Positions 35,382 through 48,205 of a stretch of DNA of 64,000 bases are shown in pieces. How positions within the stretch are numbered: position 1 is the stretch's first letter; each line of letters starts with the position of its first letter. The stretch is from contig JACRMV010000001.1 in NCBI GenBank assembly GCA_016235025.1, forward strand, positions 620,001 through 684,000. Reading direction: 5' to 3'. Below the pieces are notes generated by a model that ran no database searches, was not told the DNA's origin, and saw only the letters and a list, made by a program, of their open reading frames with translations. The DNA is from Rhodocyclales bacterium. GTDB lineage: Bacteria > Pseudomonadota > Gammaproteobacteria > Burkholderiales > Rhodocyclaceae. Position numbers and translations under genes: made by a program.

Positions 35382-35420
35382 CACTACGGGCGACCCGTCA
35401 GTGACGGGTCGCCCGTAGTG
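35382..35420. repeat. perfect 39-bp palindrome (19-bp arms, 1-nt centre)
   Basis: CACTACGGGCGACCCGTCA-G-TGACGGGTCGCCCGTAGTG. Confidence 0.95.
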
Positions 35421-35448
35421 TTAAAACAGTCGCAGGCGATCAGCGGGA

Positions 35449-35898
35449 TCAGTGTTCGCCGAGCACGGATACCGTAATGACAGCCGTCACGTCCGTATGC
35501 AGTGCGATCGGCACTTGCGTGTCGCTTACTGTCTTGAGCGGGCCTTCGGGCAGGCGAATTGCCGAACGCTCGACAGTGATACCTTGCGCCAGTAACGCCT
35601 CGGCGATGTCGATGTTGGTCACCGAACCAAACAAGCGGCCATCGACACCGGTCTTGCGCTTGATTTGCAGCATCAAGCCTTCCAGCTTCCCGGCCAGAGC
35701 CTGTGCAGCAGCAACCTGTGCGGCTTGAGCTTGCTCCAATTCGGCACGCTTGGCTTCGAATACCTTGCGATTGGCTTCCGTTGCACGCTTGGCCTTGCCT
35801 TGCGGGATCAGGAAGTTGCGGGCATAGCCGTCCTTGACCTTGACCTCGTCACCGAGGTTGCCGAGGTTAACCACTTTTTCCATCAGAATGATTTGCAT
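35449..35898 (-). CDS. rplI: 50S ribosomal protein L9
   Basis: [36 protein letters not shown]. Confidence 0.98.
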   Translation of the reverse strand: MQIILMEKVVNLGNLGDEVKVKDGYARNFLIPQGKAKRATEANRKVFEAKRAELEQAQAAQVAAAQALAGKLEGLMLQIKRKTGVDGRLFGSVTNIDIAEALLAQGITVERSAIRLPEGPLKTVSDTQVPIALHTDVTAVITVSVLGEH

Positions 35899-35915
35899 GG
35901 AGTTCTCCTCGTCGA

Positions 35916-36191
35916 TTAATGCAGGTCGGTGTAAGGCATCAGCGCCAGGAAACGGGCGCGCTTGATAGCCGTCGACAACTGGCGCTGGTAACCCGTCTTG
36001 GTACCGGTAATACGCGCCGGCATGATGCGAGCATTTTCAGCAATGAAGTCCTTAAGGATTTCGACATCCTTGTAATCGACTTCTTCAATCTTCTCTACCG
36101 TAAAACGGCAAAATTTGCGGCGCTTGAACATGCTGCGGCCCTTGTCATTCTTTCCCTTGACGCCGGTCTTACTCTTTGGTTTGAAAGCCAT
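35916..36191 (-). CDS. rpsR: 30S ribosomal protein S18
   Basis: RRKFCRFT...[50 protein letters not shown]. Confidence 0.97.
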   Translation of the reverse strand: MAFKPKSKTGVKGKNDKGRSMFKRRKFCRFTVEKIEEVDYKDVEILKDFIAENARIMPARITGTKTGYQRQLSTAIKRARFLALMPYTDLH

Positions 36192-36498
36192 TTTCAGTTC
36201 CTTCAATAAATTCAACAGTATTCACATGCAGAATCAGGCTACGCTGCTTGAGGCTGCGGGCGGAGAGAAAGCCGCTCAATTGCAACGCATCGCCTGGTTT
36301 GATCGCGGCCAGAATTTGGGCTGGCTGCCCTGCGGCCACGCAATCCACTTCGCATTCCACCTTGCGCTTGCAATCCGACTCCAGTTGAGTCGAGTTGTGC
36401 AGCAATGTAAATTCGAGCACCGGAATACCGGCAGGTGTGCGGCGCAGTGCGCCCCGTTCAAGCAGGCGGCCCGACAACTGCGTCAGATTGCTGGACAT
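36169..36498 (-). CDS. priB: primosomal replication protein N (PriB)
   Basis: OB-fold protein [31 protein letters not shown] between rpsF and rpsR. Confidence 0.92.
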   Translation of the reverse strand: MSSNLTQLSGRLLERGALRRTPAGIPVLEFTLLHNSTQLESDCKRKVECEVDCVAAGQPAQILAAIKPGDALQLSGFLSARSLKQRSLILHVNTVEFIEGTENGFQTKE

Positions 36499-36510
36499 CG
36501 TCCGCCGCCA

Positions 36511-36906
36511 TCAGGCAGCAACGGGTGTCTCCACAACTTCTGCCGGTGCAGCAGGTTTGGTTTCGTCCTGGCTCATGGAGCGCGATTTCTCGTCCTTCAT
36601 CATCGGCGAGGGGATCGTTACCGCCTTGCGTGTCTTGATGGTCAGATGCCGCAGCACGGCATCATTGAACTTGAAGGCGTGTTCCAGTTCGGCCAAGGCC
36701 TCGCCATCGCACTCGATATTCATGAGAACGTAGTGGGCTTTGTGTACCTTCTGGATCGGGTAGGCCATCTGCCGGCGCCCCCAGTCTTCAAGACGATGAA
36801 TCAGGCCGGATCGTGCAGTCACCAGCGCCTTGTAGCGCTCGATCATGGCAGGAACCTGCTCGGATTGGTCCGGGTGGACAATAAAAACGATTTCGTAATG
36901 GCGCAT
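36511..36906 (-). CDS. rpsF: 30S ribosomal protein S6
   Basis: [46 protein letters not shown]. Confidence 0.98.
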   Translation of the reverse strand: MRHYEIVFIVHPDQSEQVPAMIERYKALVTARSGLIHRLEDWGRRQMAYPIQKVHKAHYVLMNIECDGEALAELEHAFKFNDAVLRHLTIKTRKAVTIPSPMMKDEKSRSMSQDETKPAAPAEVVETPVAA

Positions 36907-37094
36907 GCAATCTCCTTTTGGCTAGGGTTTAGCCCCCCCGCATGCGTAACGGGTGGAGCAAGGTGAGCCCGGCACTATACCAATTCCTGCCGCCTGAAGC
37001 AAGGCGAGTAAAGAGGTAAAGCCGCATTCTGCCTGGCAGCTGCTGCAGCTTTCATGTTTTGTGCAAGAATGCAGCAGGCTCTAAAAATAAAACC

Positions 37095-37940
37095 ATGATC
37101 GATCAACCGCTCCCACATCTTGATGCTTGGGTTTCCTGTTTCACGCAGATCGACCTGCCGGTGCTTCGCCACACCATTCAAGGAGTAGAGCAGTTACGCG
37201 AAGATGCAGACAATGCCAACAGTCGTGTGCTGGCGGGCGTTATTCTGCATGACCCGCTAATGACACTGCGGGTGCTGGCCTATATCGATGCGAACCGTCG
37301 GCAGCGACAGACAACGGACATCACGACAATCGAGCGGGCAATCATGATGATTGGCATAACGCCATTTTTCCGTGACTTTCAGAATCTGCCAATCGTCGAA
37401 GAACAGCTAAAAGACCATCCACAGGCGCTGCTTGGCCTGCTCAAAACCATCAATCGCGCACGCCGGGCAGCACACTGGGCGCGCGACTGGGCAATTCTGC
37501 GGCGTGATATGGATGTCGATGAAATTACACATGCGGCACTATTGCATGACCTTGCCGAGCTCCTGATGTGGCTTTTTGCGCCCAAGCTGGCATTACAGGT
37601 ACGCCAGGCACAGCTCGAACAACCCCACCAGCGTTCCGCAACGCTGCAAGAGGAAATTTACGGCGTCCCGCTTTTTCAGCTCAAACTCGCTCTGGTACAT
37701 GCCTGGCGGCTACCTCCGCTGTTGATCCAGTTGCTGGATCAACAGCATGCCGAAAACCCCCGCGTGCGCAACGTCAAGCTGGCCGTCGATCTTGCTCGTC
37801 ACTCCGCCAATGGCTGGAATGACGCTGCCTTGCCGGATGACTTCAAAGCCATTCGCGATTTGCTGCACATCAATCAGGAAGCCATGGTGCGTCGGCTGGG
37901 ACTGAGCGAAGAGATCACCCAGCAGTTGCTGGCTTCCTAG
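37095..37940 (+). CDS. HDOD domain protein
   Basis: [40 protein letters not shown]...[13 protein letters not shown]. Confidence 0.85.
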   Translation: MIDQPLPHLDAWVSCFTQIDLPVLRHTIQGVEQLREDADNANSRVLAGVILHDPLMTLRVLAYIDANRRQRQTTDITTIERAIMMIGITPFFRDFQNLPIVEEQLKDHPQALLGLLKTINRARRAAHWARDWAILRRDMDVDEITHAALLHDLAELLMWLFAPKLALQVRQAQLEQPHQRSATLQEEIYGVPLFQLKLALVHAWRLPPLLIQLLDQQHAENPRVRNVKLAVDLARHSANGWNDAALPDDFKAIRDLLHINQEAMVRRLGLSEEITQQLLAS

Positions 37941-38671
37941 AACTTTTCATTCTCGCGCAAGAATCGCCATTGTCCTAAAGACAAATCACCCAGATTTACG
38001 CGGCCGATACGTACTCGTTTCAAACCGGTGACGCGCAACCCGACGAGTTCGCACATGCGGCGAATCTGACGTTTTCTGCCTTCTCTCAACACAAAGCGCA
38101 ATTGCTCGGGATTAGCCCAAGCCACCTGCGCCGGCCGCAGCTGCTTGCCATCGAGCTCCAGCCCGTGATTGAGCAGCGCCAGATTTTGTGCGTCAAGCCG
38201 CCCTTCGACTCGCACCAGATATTCCTTTTCCACTGCCGAATCGTCGCCGATCAGTTGCCGTGCAACACGGCCATCCTGTGTCAGCACCAGGAGCCCGGTG
38301 GAATCGATATCCAGCCGTCCGGCAGGAGCCAGACCTTTCAAATGTGATGGCTGGAACCGCAGTCGCTCACCGACGGCCTGGGTCTTGGCCGAGATCAGCG
38401 TCACCGCAGGCTGGTGACCGTCCTCGGCTTGCCCCGAAACATAGCCGACCGGCTTGTGCAGCAGGATGGTGACCTGGCGCGCCTGCGTCGCCCGCGCCTC
38501 GGGCGTCAGGCTGATCACGGCATCCGCTGCAGCACGCGTTCCCAACTGCGTCACCCGTGCGCCATTGACCAGCACCAGCCCGCGCTCGATATAGGCATCG
38601 GCCTCGCGCCGCGAGCACAGGCCGCGTTCGGCCATCAGTTTTGAAATGCGGATACCTTGCGTATCATCCAT
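37937..38671 (-). CDS. RluB/RluF-family 23S rRNA pseudouridine synthase
   Basis: S4 domain ([23 protein letters not shown]), [27 protein letters not shown]. Confidence 0.92.
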   Translation of the reverse strand: MDDTQGIRISKLMAERGLCSRREADAYIERGLVLVNGARVTQLGTRAAADAVISLTPEARATQARQVTILLHKPVGYVSGQAEDGHQPAVTLISAKTQAVGERLRFQPSHLKGLAPAGRLDIDSTGLLVLTQDGRVARQLIGDDSAVEKEYLVRVEGRLDAQNLALLNHGLELDGKQLRPAQVAWANPEQLRFVLREGRKRQIRRMCELVGLRVTGLKRVRIGRVNLGDLSLGQWRFLRENEKF

Positions 38672-38695
38672 GGACTGCATTCTATCCTTCCTCTC

Positions 38696-39550
38696 ATGCT
38701 CAGCTACCGCCACGCCTATCACGCCGGCAATCACGCCGATGTCCTCAAGCACTTTGTTCTGACACTCTGTCTGCAACACATGAATTTGAAGGACAAGCCG
38801 TACACCGTGATTGATACCCACGCCGGCGCCGGACTGTATGCGCTGGATACCCATCAAGCCAGGCAGACCAGTGAATACCTCGATGGTATCGGGCGACTCT
38901 GGGCGCGCACGGATTTGCCCATCCCGCTCAAGCACTTGATGCGCTTGTTGCATGAGCTGAACAGTGGTGGCAACTTGCGGCGTTACCCCGGTTCCCCGTG
39001 GCTGGCGGCGCATCTTGCGCGCAGCAACGAGCGCCTGCGTTTTGCCGAACTGCACTCGACGGATTTTGCTTTCTTGCGTCGCGAATTCAAAAACCAGGTT
39101 CCCCGCGTGATGGTGGAGCAGGCAGATGGTTTCGAGATGTTGAAAGCCGCCCTGCCACCCCCGTCAAAGCGTGGGCTGGTACTGATCGACCCATCCTACG
39201 AAATCAAAAACGATTACACAAAAGTAGCCCACGCCATCAAGGACGCATTGCAACGCTTCGCCACCGGAACCTACCTTGTCTGGCACCCCTTGCTGCCTCT
39301 GCTCGAAGCCGCCCAGTTGCCGCAGAAACTGAAGAAATCCGGCGCCACGCACTGGCTGCATGCCACGCTCAGCGTTCGCGCGCCTTCCGGCAAGGAGCGC
39401 GGCATGCATGGCAGCGGCATGTTCGTCATCAATCCGCCGTGGACTCTGGCGGCAGAACTGGAACAAACGCTGCCTTTCCTCGCCAGGGTGCTGGCGCAGG
39501 ATGAACAGGCGACGTGGGCCGTAGATAGCCTTGAGCAGAAACCCGGCTGA
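38696..39550 (+). CDS. rlmJ: 23S rRNA (adenine2030-N6)-methyltransferase
   Basis: [48 protein letters not shown]. Confidence 0.95.
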   Translation: MLSYRHAYHAGNHADVLKHFVLTLCLQHMNLKDKPYTVIDTHAGAGLYALDTHQARQTSEYLDGIGRLWARTDLPIPLKHLMRLLHELNSGGNLRRYPGSPWLAAHLARSNERLRFAELHSTDFAFLRREFKNQVPRVMVEQADGFEMLKAALPPPSKRGLVLIDPSYEIKNDYTKVAHAIKDALQRFATGTYLVWHPLLPLLEAAQLPQKLKKSGATHWLHATLSVRAPSGKERGMHGSGMFVINPPWTLAAELEQTLPFLARVLAQDEQATWAVDSLEQKPG

Positions 39551-39571
39551 AAGGAAAACAGGTCGCGCTCG

Positions 39572-39593
39572 CCGTGTTGCCAGCGCCGACTTT

Positions 39594-39594
<1 letters not shown>
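39572..39594 (-). repeat. KVGAG-type mini-repeat, copy 9 (rlmJ/acetoacetyl-CoA synthetase junction)
   Basis: AAAAGTCGGCGCTGGCAACACGG on minus strand. Confidence 0.92.
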
Positions 39595-41570
<1,976 letters not shown>

Positions 41571-41572
41571 GG

Positions 41573-41989
41573 TCAGCCTTTGAACAGGGAATGTAATTTT
41601 TCGGGCAAGGGGGTTGATTTGCCAGTGGAATTATTTATCCAGACGATTTTCGACGCACCTTCGGCATACAGCGTTTCATCCCCCGCGCGCCGCAGTTCGT
41701 AAAACGTCGGCAGGCTGCTGCGGCCTGGCTCACCGGTAAATATGCGGCACTCTACCGCCCCGGGATAGGTCAGCGGAATCAGGAAAGTGCAGCTGGCATT
41801 GACGATTATCGGGCCTTCTGCTTGCACCCGCTCGACAGTAAAGCCCAGCGCCTCCAGCCATTCAATACGCGCCTGCTCCATGTAGCGAAAATAAACCGTG
41901 TTGTTAACGTGATTCAGTGCATCCAAATCCCCCCAGCGAATCGGAAGTTGCGCGGTAAAAACCAGTGTGCGAGTGGTTTCAATTTTCAT
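41573..41989 (-). CDS. acyl-CoA thioesterase (4HBT family)
   Basis: [29 protein letters not shown]. Confidence 0.92.
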   Translation of the reverse strand: MKIETTRTLVFTAQLPIRWGDLDALNHVNNTVYFRYMEQARIEWLEALGFTVERVQAEGPIIVNASCTFLIPLTYPGAVECRIFTGEPGRSSLPTFYELRRAGDETLYAEGASKIVWINNSTGKSTPLPEKLHSLFKG

Positions 41990-42062
41990 GAAATTTCAGG
42001 ATGGGCTGTCGGCAATGTATCAATTATAATCGCCGCCGCTCTCCCCGCCTGAAGGAACCCTC

Positions 42063-43694
42063 ATGCAACGCGAAACCATGGAATTCGATATCGTCATCGT
42101 CGGTGGCGGCCCGGCTGGATTGGCGGCAGCAATTCGCCTCAAGCAAATCAACGCCGGCATCACTGTCTGCCTGATCGAAAAAGGCGCTGAAATCGGCGCG
42201 CATATCCTCTCCGGCGCGGTGATGGATCCTCGCGCGCTCACCGAATTGATTCCCGACTGGAAAGAAAAAGGTGCGCCGCTCGAAACCCCGGTGACGCGCG
42301 ACTGTTTCCGTTTCCTCACCGCACACGGCTTTGTCGATTTTCCAAATTTCGCATTGCCCGACTGCTTCCAGAATCACGGCAATTACATTGTCAGCCTCGG
42401 GCAGGTTTGCCGCTGGCTGGGCGAGCAGGCCGAGGCGCTGGGCGTCGAAATCTATCCGGGATTCGCCGGCGCCGAAGTGCTCTATGACGAGAACGGCGCA
42501 GTACGCGGGGTGGCCACCGGCGACATGGGCGTGACACACAGCGGCGAGCACGGCCCGGCTTACCAGCCAGGGATGGAACTGCTCGCCAAATACACCCTGT
42601 TCGCCGAAGGCTGTCGCGGCCATCTGGGCAAGCAGCTCGAAACCCGCTTCAATCTGCGTGCTGATGCCGACCCGCAAACCTATGCCATAGGCATCAAGGA
42701 GCTCTGGGAAGTTCCTCCCGTGCAACATGAAAAAGGCCTGGTGATGCACACCGCCGGCTGGCCGCTGAGCACCGACACCTATGGCGGCGGCTTCATCTAT
42801 CACTACGGCGAAAACCTGGTCTCGATCGGCCTCGTCGTCGGCCTCGGCTACAGCAATCCCTATCTTGCGCCGTTCGAGGAAATGCAGCGCCTGAAAACCC
42901 ATCCGCGCATCGGCGAAATGCTCAAGGGCGGCAAGCGCCTTGCCTACGGCGCCCGCGCCCTGGCGGCCGGCGGCCTGCAATCGCTACCGCGCCTTGATTT
43001 TCCCGGCGGCGCATTGCTCGGCGATGATGCCGGCCTGCTGGTGGCCTCGCGCATCAAGGGCAGCCATGCCGCAATCAAGAGCGGCATGCTCGCCGCCGAA
43101 GCTGCCGCCGCCGCCCTCGCCGCCGGGCGCGCACAAGATGAACTTGTCGCCTACCCCGAAGGCTTGCGCAGTTCCTGGCTCTACGCCGAACTGCATACCG
43201 CCCGCAACTTCAAGCCGTGGATGGCGAAGGGCCTCATCACCGGCTCGCTGATGTTCGGTATCGACCAGATGCTCTTTCGCGGCCGCGCACCATGGACGCT
43301 GCACAACACCGCCGATCACGAAAAACTCAAGCCGGCGGCGGAATGCACGCCGATCGACTACCCGAAACCCGACGGCGTGCTGACCTTCGACCGGCTCTCT
43401 TCGGTCTTCCTTTCCAACACCAATCACACGGAAGACCAGCCCTGCCACCTGCAACTGAAAAATGCCGCGACGCCGATCGAGATCAACCTGGCCATTTACG
43501 ACGCTCCAGAGCAACGCTACTGTCCGGCCGGCGTGTATGAAATCGTGCGCGATCCCAGCGGTGACAATCCGCGTCTGCAGATCAACGCGCAAAACTGCGT
43601 GCATTGCAAGACCTGCGACATCAAGGATCCAACGCAGAACATCAACTGGGTGACGCCGCAGGGCGGCGAAGGGCCGATCTACCAGCAGATGTAG
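42063..43694 (+). CDS. electron transfer flavoprotein-ubiquinone oxidoreductase
   Basis: FDIVIVGGGPAGLAAAIRLKQ, C-terminal 4Fe-4S NCVHCKTCDIKDPTQNINWVTPQGGEGPIY. Confidence 0.96.
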   Translation: MQRETMEFDIVIVGGGPAGLAAAIRLKQINAGITVCLIEKGAEIGAHILSGAVMDPRALTELIPDWKEKGAPLETPVTRDCFRFLTAHGFVDFPNFALPDCFQNHGNYIVSLGQVCRWLGEQAEALGVEIYPGFAGAEVLYDENGAVRGVATGDMGVTHSGEHGPAYQPGMELLAKYTLFAEGCRGHLGKQLETRFNLRADADPQTYAIGIKELWEVPPVQHEKGLVMHTAGWPLSTDTYGGGFIYHYGENLVSIGLVVGLGYSNPYLAPFEEMQRLKTHPRIGEMLKGGKRLAYGARALAAGGLQSLPRLDFPGGALLGDDAGLLVASRIKGSHAAIKSGMLAAEAAAAALAAGRAQDELVAYPEGLRSSWLYAELHTARNFKPWMAKGLITGSLMFGIDQMLFRGRAPWTLHNTADHEKLKPAAECTPIDYPKPDGVLTFDRLSSVFLSNTNHTEDQPCHLQLKNAATPIEINLAIYDAPEQRYCPAGVYEIVRDPSGDNPRLQINAQNCVHCKTCDIKDPTQNINWVTPQGGEGPIYQQM

Positions 43695-43740
43695 CAGATG
43701 TAACGCGCGTTACAGCGCTGCTCGCCAGGTGGCCGAGGGG

Positions 43741-43823
43741 AAAAGTCGGCGCTGGTGAAGCAACTGCGCTACAAGGCGGTCGAGCAAAAAACGCTCTCCT
43801 CGCCGTAGCGGATGGCGACACGG
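43741..43823 (+). repeat. KVGAG-type mini-repeat, copy 11 (83-bp long form, intergenic)
   Basis: AAAAGTCGGCGCTGGTGAAGCAACTGCGCTACAAGGCGGTCGAGCAAAAAACGCTCTCCTCGCCGTAGCGGATGGCGACACGG. Confidence 0.97.
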
Positions 43824-43829
43824 TGAAAA

Positions 43830-43860
43830 CAGAAAAGGGAACCACGGGTTCCCTTTTCTG
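43830..43860. terminator. bidirectional terminator between convergent genes
   Basis: CAGAAAAGGGAACC-ACG-GGTTCCCTTTTCTG perfect 14-bp stem. Confidence 0.9.
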
Positions 43861-43884
43861 TTTTCTGCCCGGCCAGCAAGGTGT

Positions 43885-45675
43885 TTAGAACATGGCCTCA
43901 TCCAGCGCCAGCGCGCTGGCGCCGCCCTGCACCACCTCCTTAGCCAGTCCGGCGGCTGCCGTCAGGACATGCTCGGCATAAAACCGCGCACTGACAATCT
44001 TGGCCGGGTAAAACGGATCGCCATCGCCCGCGCTGGCCTTGTCATGGGCCACCCGCGCGGCACGCGCCATCATCCAGCCGCCGGAGACGATGCCCATCAA
44101 CAGCAGGAAAGGCACGGCACCCGCCGCCACGGCACGAACATCCTTGCCGTAGGTGGCGACAATGTAGTCCGCCGCCCGGGCCAGTGCAGCGATGCCCTGT
44201 TCCAGTTCGGCGGCAATGGCGGCCAAATCGGGATTGGCGTGATTTGCCAGTTCGCCTTGAGTTTGTTTCATCCGGGCAATGACCATCTTCAGCGTCGTCC
44301 CGCCTTCGCGGGCAATCTTGCGGCCAATCAGGTCCATCGCCTGGATACCCGTGGTGCCTTCGTAAATGGTGGTGATGCGGGCATCGCGGAAGAATTGCGC
44401 AGCGCCGGTTTCTTCGATATAGCCCATGCCGCCATGCACCTGGATACCGAGCGTGGCGACATCGTTCCCGGTCTCGGTCAGCCAGCCCTTGACCACCGGA
44501 ATCATCAGATCGACGAATGCCTGCTGACGCGCCCTTTCTGCAGCATCGGGGTGACGCAGCGCCATATCGGTCGCCGCCGCCACGACATAAGCCAGGGCAC
44601 GCATGGCCTCGACCTGGGTGCGCATCAGCATCAGCATGCGCCGCACATCGGGATGGCGGATGATTGCCACGCTGCCGCTCGAACCCTCGATGGCACGGCC
44701 CTGGACGCGGTCACGGGCATACACCACCGCCTTCTGGTAGGCCCGCTCGGCAATCGCCAGGCCTTCGAGGCCCACCGCGAAACGCGCGGCGTTCATCATG
44801 ACAAACATGTACTTGAGGCCTTCGTTCTCCTTGCCGACCAGGGTACCGACGGCGCCGCCACTGTCGCCGAATGCCAGAACGCAGGTCGGGCTGGCATGGA
44901 TGCCAAGCTTGTGTTCGATCGAAACACACCAGGCATCATTACGTTCGCCGAGCGAACCGTCGGCATTGACAAGGAATTTCGGCACCACGAACAGCGAAAT
45001 TCCCTTCACCCCTTCCGGCGCATCCGGCGTCCTGGCCAGCACGAGGTGAATCGTGTTCTCTGCCATGTCGTGGTCGCCATAGGTGATGAAAATTTTCTGA
45101 CCAAAAACACGGTAAGTGCCATCTTCCTGCGGTACCGCACGCGTGCGCACTGCAGCAAGATCTGATCCTGCTTGCGGCTCGGTCAGATTCATGGTTCCAG
45201 TCCATTCGCCTGAAATCATCTTCGGCAGATAAGTTGCCTTTTGTTCATCCGTACCGACCAGTTCCAGCGCCTCGACCGCGCCCATGGTCAGCATCGGGCA
45301 AAGCGAAAACGCCATGTTGGCCGCCTTCCACATCTCCTGCACAGCCACCGAAATCGTCTTGGGCAGGCCCTGGCCGCCGTGTTCCGGCTCGCAGGAAAGC
45401 GCAGGCCAGCCATTTTCGACGAACTGCAAATAGGCTTCCTTGAAGCCCTTGGGCATAGTCACGGCCTTGTCGGCCCACTGGGCACCTATCTCGTCGCCAG
45501 CGCGATTGAGCGGCGCCAGGACTCCACTGGCAAATTTGTTGGCTTCATCGAGGATAGCCTCGACCAGATCGGGAGTGACTTCCTCGCAACCAGGCAACTT
45601 GGCAACTTGATCAAGTTCCGCCAGTTCATTCAACACAAATTGCATATCCTTGAGCGGGGCGCTGTAGGTACTCAT
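43885..45675 (-). CDS. acyl-CoA dehydrogenase (long form with C-terminal extension)
   Basis: MNLTEPQAGSDLAAVRTRA, IQVHGGMGYIEETGAAQFFRDARITTIYEGTTGIQAMDLIGRK. Confidence 0.95.
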   Translation of the reverse strand: MSTYSAPLKDMQFVLNELAELDQVAKLPGCEEVTPDLVEAILDEANKFASGVLAPLNRAGDEIGAQWADKAVTMPKGFKEAYLQFVENGWPALSCEPEHGGQGLPKTISVAVQEMWKAANMAFSLCPMLTMGAVEALELVGTDEQKATYLPKMISGEWTGTMNLTEPQAGSDLAAVRTRAVPQEDGTYRVFGQKIFITYGDHDMAENTIHLVLARTPDAPEGVKGISLFVVPKFLVNADGSLGERNDAWCVSIEHKLGIHASPTCVLAFGDSGGAVGTLVGKENEGLKYMFVMMNAARFAVGLEGLAIAERAYQKAVVYARDRVQGRAIEGSSGSVAIIRHPDVRRMLMLMRTQVEAMRALAYVVAAATDMALRHPDAAERARQQAFVDLMIPVVKGWLTETGNDVATLGIQVHGGMGYIEETGAAQFFRDARITTIYEGTTGIQAMDLIGRKIAREGGTTLKMVIARMKQTQGELANHANPDLAAIAAELEQGIAALARAADYIVATYGKDVRAVAAGAVPFLLLMGIVSGGWMMARAARVAHDKASAGDGDPFYPAKIVSARFYAEHVLTAAAGLAKEVVQGGASALALDEAMF

Positions 45676-45690
45676 GAGGTTTGCTCCATG

Positions 45691-46368
45691 TCAGTTGTTT
45701 AATAGATAACGTTGATCATCAAAACTGCCCAGCCAGTGCGGCAGATAAACGGCCATCAGGGTGATCATGGCGCCGTTCAGCCAGGCTTCGGCAAATGTCA
45801 GCAGCAGGATGTATGACAAATAGTGTTGCCACAGAAAAGCAGCAGGATAGGCTCCCGCCAGCCACAGCACTGAAGCTGTGGCCACGCCGGCGGCCAGCAG
45901 GCTTGCCGCTGCGCCGAAAAAAGCGCCGATGAAAATGTAGATGAAAAAATTGGCCGGTAGAACCCGTTCCATCAACTGCCGGATGATGTCGGACACGAAT
46001 ACCGGGACAACGACCAACACCAGCGCATTCAGCGCATAGGCCTGCCAGCCGGATACCCCGCTGAACCAGACATTGAGCGTAACCGCCGCCAGCACCGAGG
46101 CCAGTCCGATAATCGCCAGTTGCCTGCCGAACATCAGCGTAAACATCGTGGCGCCGAGCAGATGCAGATTGAGTCCCGGCTTCACGCCGGCTTTCATGTT
46201 CCACACCAGGGCGAGGAAAACAATGGCGCCAAGCCATACATTCGATTGCGCCGAATCCGTCAAGCGCACCCAAGGCGCCGTCGCAACAGACCAGATCAAG
46301 ACTGGAAGAAAGCAAAGAAAAGCCCCGGATGCCCAGATCGGTGATAAAAGAGCATCGGGGAAATTCAT
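45691..46368 (-). CDS. CbiM-like energy-coupling-factor permease family membrane protein
   Basis: Polytopic; GVKPGLNLHLLGATMFTLMFGRQLAIIGL resembles CbiM-type components. Confidence 0.7.
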   Translation of the reverse strand: MNFPDALLSPIWASGAFLCFLPVLIWSVATAPWVRLTDSAQSNVWLGAIVFLALVWNMKAGVKPGLNLHLLGATMFTLMFGRQLAIIGLASVLAAVTLNVWFSGVSGWQAYALNALVLVVVPVFVSDIIRQLMERVLPANFFIYIFIGAFFGAAASLLAAGVATASVLWLAGAYPAAFLWQHYLSYILLLTFAEAWLNGAMITLMAVYLPHWLGSFDDQRYLLNN

Positions 46369-46380
46369 CTTGCATCCCGC

Positions 46381-47313
46381 TTAAAGCGCTGCGGTCAATT
46401 CCGGTATGACCTGGAACAGATCCGCCACCAGGCCGTAATCGGCAACCTGGAAAATTGGCGCATCCGGATCCTTGTTGATCGCGACGATCACTTTCGAATC
46501 CTTCATTCCCGCCAGATGCTGGATCGCGCCTGAAATGCCGATTGCAATGTAGAGCTGCGGTGCAACAATCTTGCCGGTCTGTCCGACCTGATAATCGTTG
46601 GGAACAAAACCAGCATCCACCGCCGCACGCGAGGCGCCCAGCGCTGCGCCCAGCTTGTCGGCCAGAGGCTCCAGCAACTGGCGATAGGCTTCTCCGCTGC
46701 CCAGGGCGCGGCCGCCTGAAATAATGACCTTCGCCGCCCCCAGTTCGGGTCGCGCGGACTTGGTGATCTCCCGACCGATAAGCCTGGCCTGACCCTGATC
46801 GGAGGCAGATGCAAGGGTTTCGATCGTGGCACTACCGCCGACAGCCGACACGGGGTCGAATCCGGTGGTGCGAACGGTAATGACCTTCACCGCATCGGCA
46901 CTTTTCACCGTCGCCAGCGCATTACCGGCATAGATGGGGCGAACGAAAGTGTCAGCATCTTCCACCGCAATGATGTCCGAGATTTGCGCCACGTCAAGCA
47001 AGGCGGCGACGCGCGGCAGGGTATTTTTGCCATTGCTGGTGGCCGCCGCGAGGATATGGCTGTAGCCACCGGCATGGGCGTGGATCAGCGCCGCCAGATT
47101 CTCGGCAGTCTGGTCAGCATAGTGAGCGGCATCCGCCACCTTTACCTTTGCCACACCCGCTACTGCCGCAGCCTGTTCAGCCACCGCGTCGCAGCCGGAG
47201 CCGGCTACCAGCAGGTGAATCTCGCTGCCCAGCTTGACTGCAGCGGCCACGGCGTTGAGTGTGGCGGTCTTGAGATGGGCATTATCGTGTTCTGCAATGA
47301 CTAGAATGCTCAT
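46381..47313 (-). CDS. etfA: electron transfer flavoprotein alpha subunit
   Basis: C-terminal FAD domain [88 protein letters not shown]. Confidence 0.97.
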   Translation of the reverse strand: MSILVIAEHDNAHLKTATLNAVAAAVKLGSEIHLLVAGSGCDAVAEQAAAVAGVAKVKVADAAHYADQTAENLAALIHAHAGGYSHILAAATSNGKNTLPRVAALLDVAQISDIIAVEDADTFVRPIYAGNALATVKSADAVKVITVRTTGFDPVSAVGGSATIETLASASDQGQARLIGREITKSARPELGAAKVIISGGRALGSGEAYRQLLEPLADKLGAALGASRAAVDAGFVPNDYQVGQTGKIVAPQLYIAIGISGAIQHLAGMKDSKVIVAINKDPDAPIFQVADYGLVADLFQVIPELTAAL

Positions 47314-48068
47314 GGGATCACCTTGGCTTCGTTTTTAAGTTTGTCGATCAACTGGGCGACATCGGCCACCCTCACACCCGCAGTACGCTTGGGTGGCTCA
47401 ACTACCTTGAGCGTGGTCAGGCGGGGGCTGACGTCCACGCCCAGGTCTTCCGGCTTGAGCGTTTCCAGCGGCTTCTTTTTCGCCTTCATGATGTTCGGCA
47501 GGGTTGCATAGCGCGGCTCGTTCAGGCGCAGATCGGTGGTCACGACAGCCGGCAATTTGAGTTCGAGAGTCTCAAGTCCGCCATCAATCTCGCGGGTGAC
47601 GGTGACATGACCGGCAGCGGCATCGATCACCACCTTCGAGGCAAAGGTGGCTTGCGACCAGCCCAGCAAGGCGGCCAGCATCTGGCCGGTCTGGTTGGCG
47701 TCGTCATCGATCGCCTGCTTGCCGAGAATCACGAGTTGCGGCGCTTCCTTGCCGACAATCGCCTTGAGCAGCTTGGCCACCGCCAGCGGTTGCAACTCCG
47801 CATCGGTCTCGACCAGCACGCCACGATCAGCGCCCAGGGCCAACGCGGTGCGCAGCGTTTCCTGACAGGCCGCAACACCACAGGAAACGGCGACGACTTC
47901 AGTCACCACCCCCGCCTCTTTCTGCCGCACAGCCTCTTCCACGGCAATTTCATCGAATGGATTCATCGCCATCTTGACATTGGCCAAGTCAATGCCACTG
48001 CCATCGGCCTTGACGCGCACCTTGACATTGAAGTCAACCACGCGCTTGATCGGAACGAGTACTTTCAA
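47310..48068 (-). CDS. etfB: electron transfer flavoprotein beta subunit
   Basis: [46 protein letters not shown]. Confidence 0.97.
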   Translation of the reverse strand: MKVLVPIKRVVDFNVKVRVKADGSGIDLANVKMAMNPFDEIAVEEAVRQKEAGVVTEVVAVSCGVAACQETLRTALALGADRGVLVETDAELQPLAVAKLLKAIVGKEAPQLVILGKQAIDDDANQTGQMLAALLGWSQATFASKVVIDAAAGHVTVTREIDGGLETLELKLPAVVTTDLRLNEPRYATLPNIMKAKKKPLETLKPEDLGVDVSPRLTTLKVVEPPKRTAGVRVADVAQLIDKLKNEAKVIP

Positions 48069-48125
48069 ATTCTTCTCCCTTGGTCTAATTATCTGCGAAG
48101 ATGATTCATTCTAACCATGATTCAT

Positions 48126-48143
48126 CCATACGGTATCGTATGG
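48126..48143. promoter_or_regulatory. putative TetR operator O1
   Basis: CCATACG-GTAT-CGTATGG perfect inverted repeat in the etfB/tetR divergent region. Confidence 0.7.
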
Positions 48144-48177
48144 AGTATGAGATACTACTCTAGGCAAAATAAAAACT

Positions 48178-48195
48178 CAATACGCTACCGTATGG
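48178..48195. promoter_or_regulatory. putative TetR operator O2
   Basis: CAATACG-CTAC-CGTATGG, near-copy of O1. Confidence 0.65.
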
Positions 48196-48205
48196 AAGAA
48201 AAATC

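Noticed and set aside
43969-45165. 398-aa plus-strand ORF
   Set aside because: Antisense to the acyl-CoA dehydrogenase.
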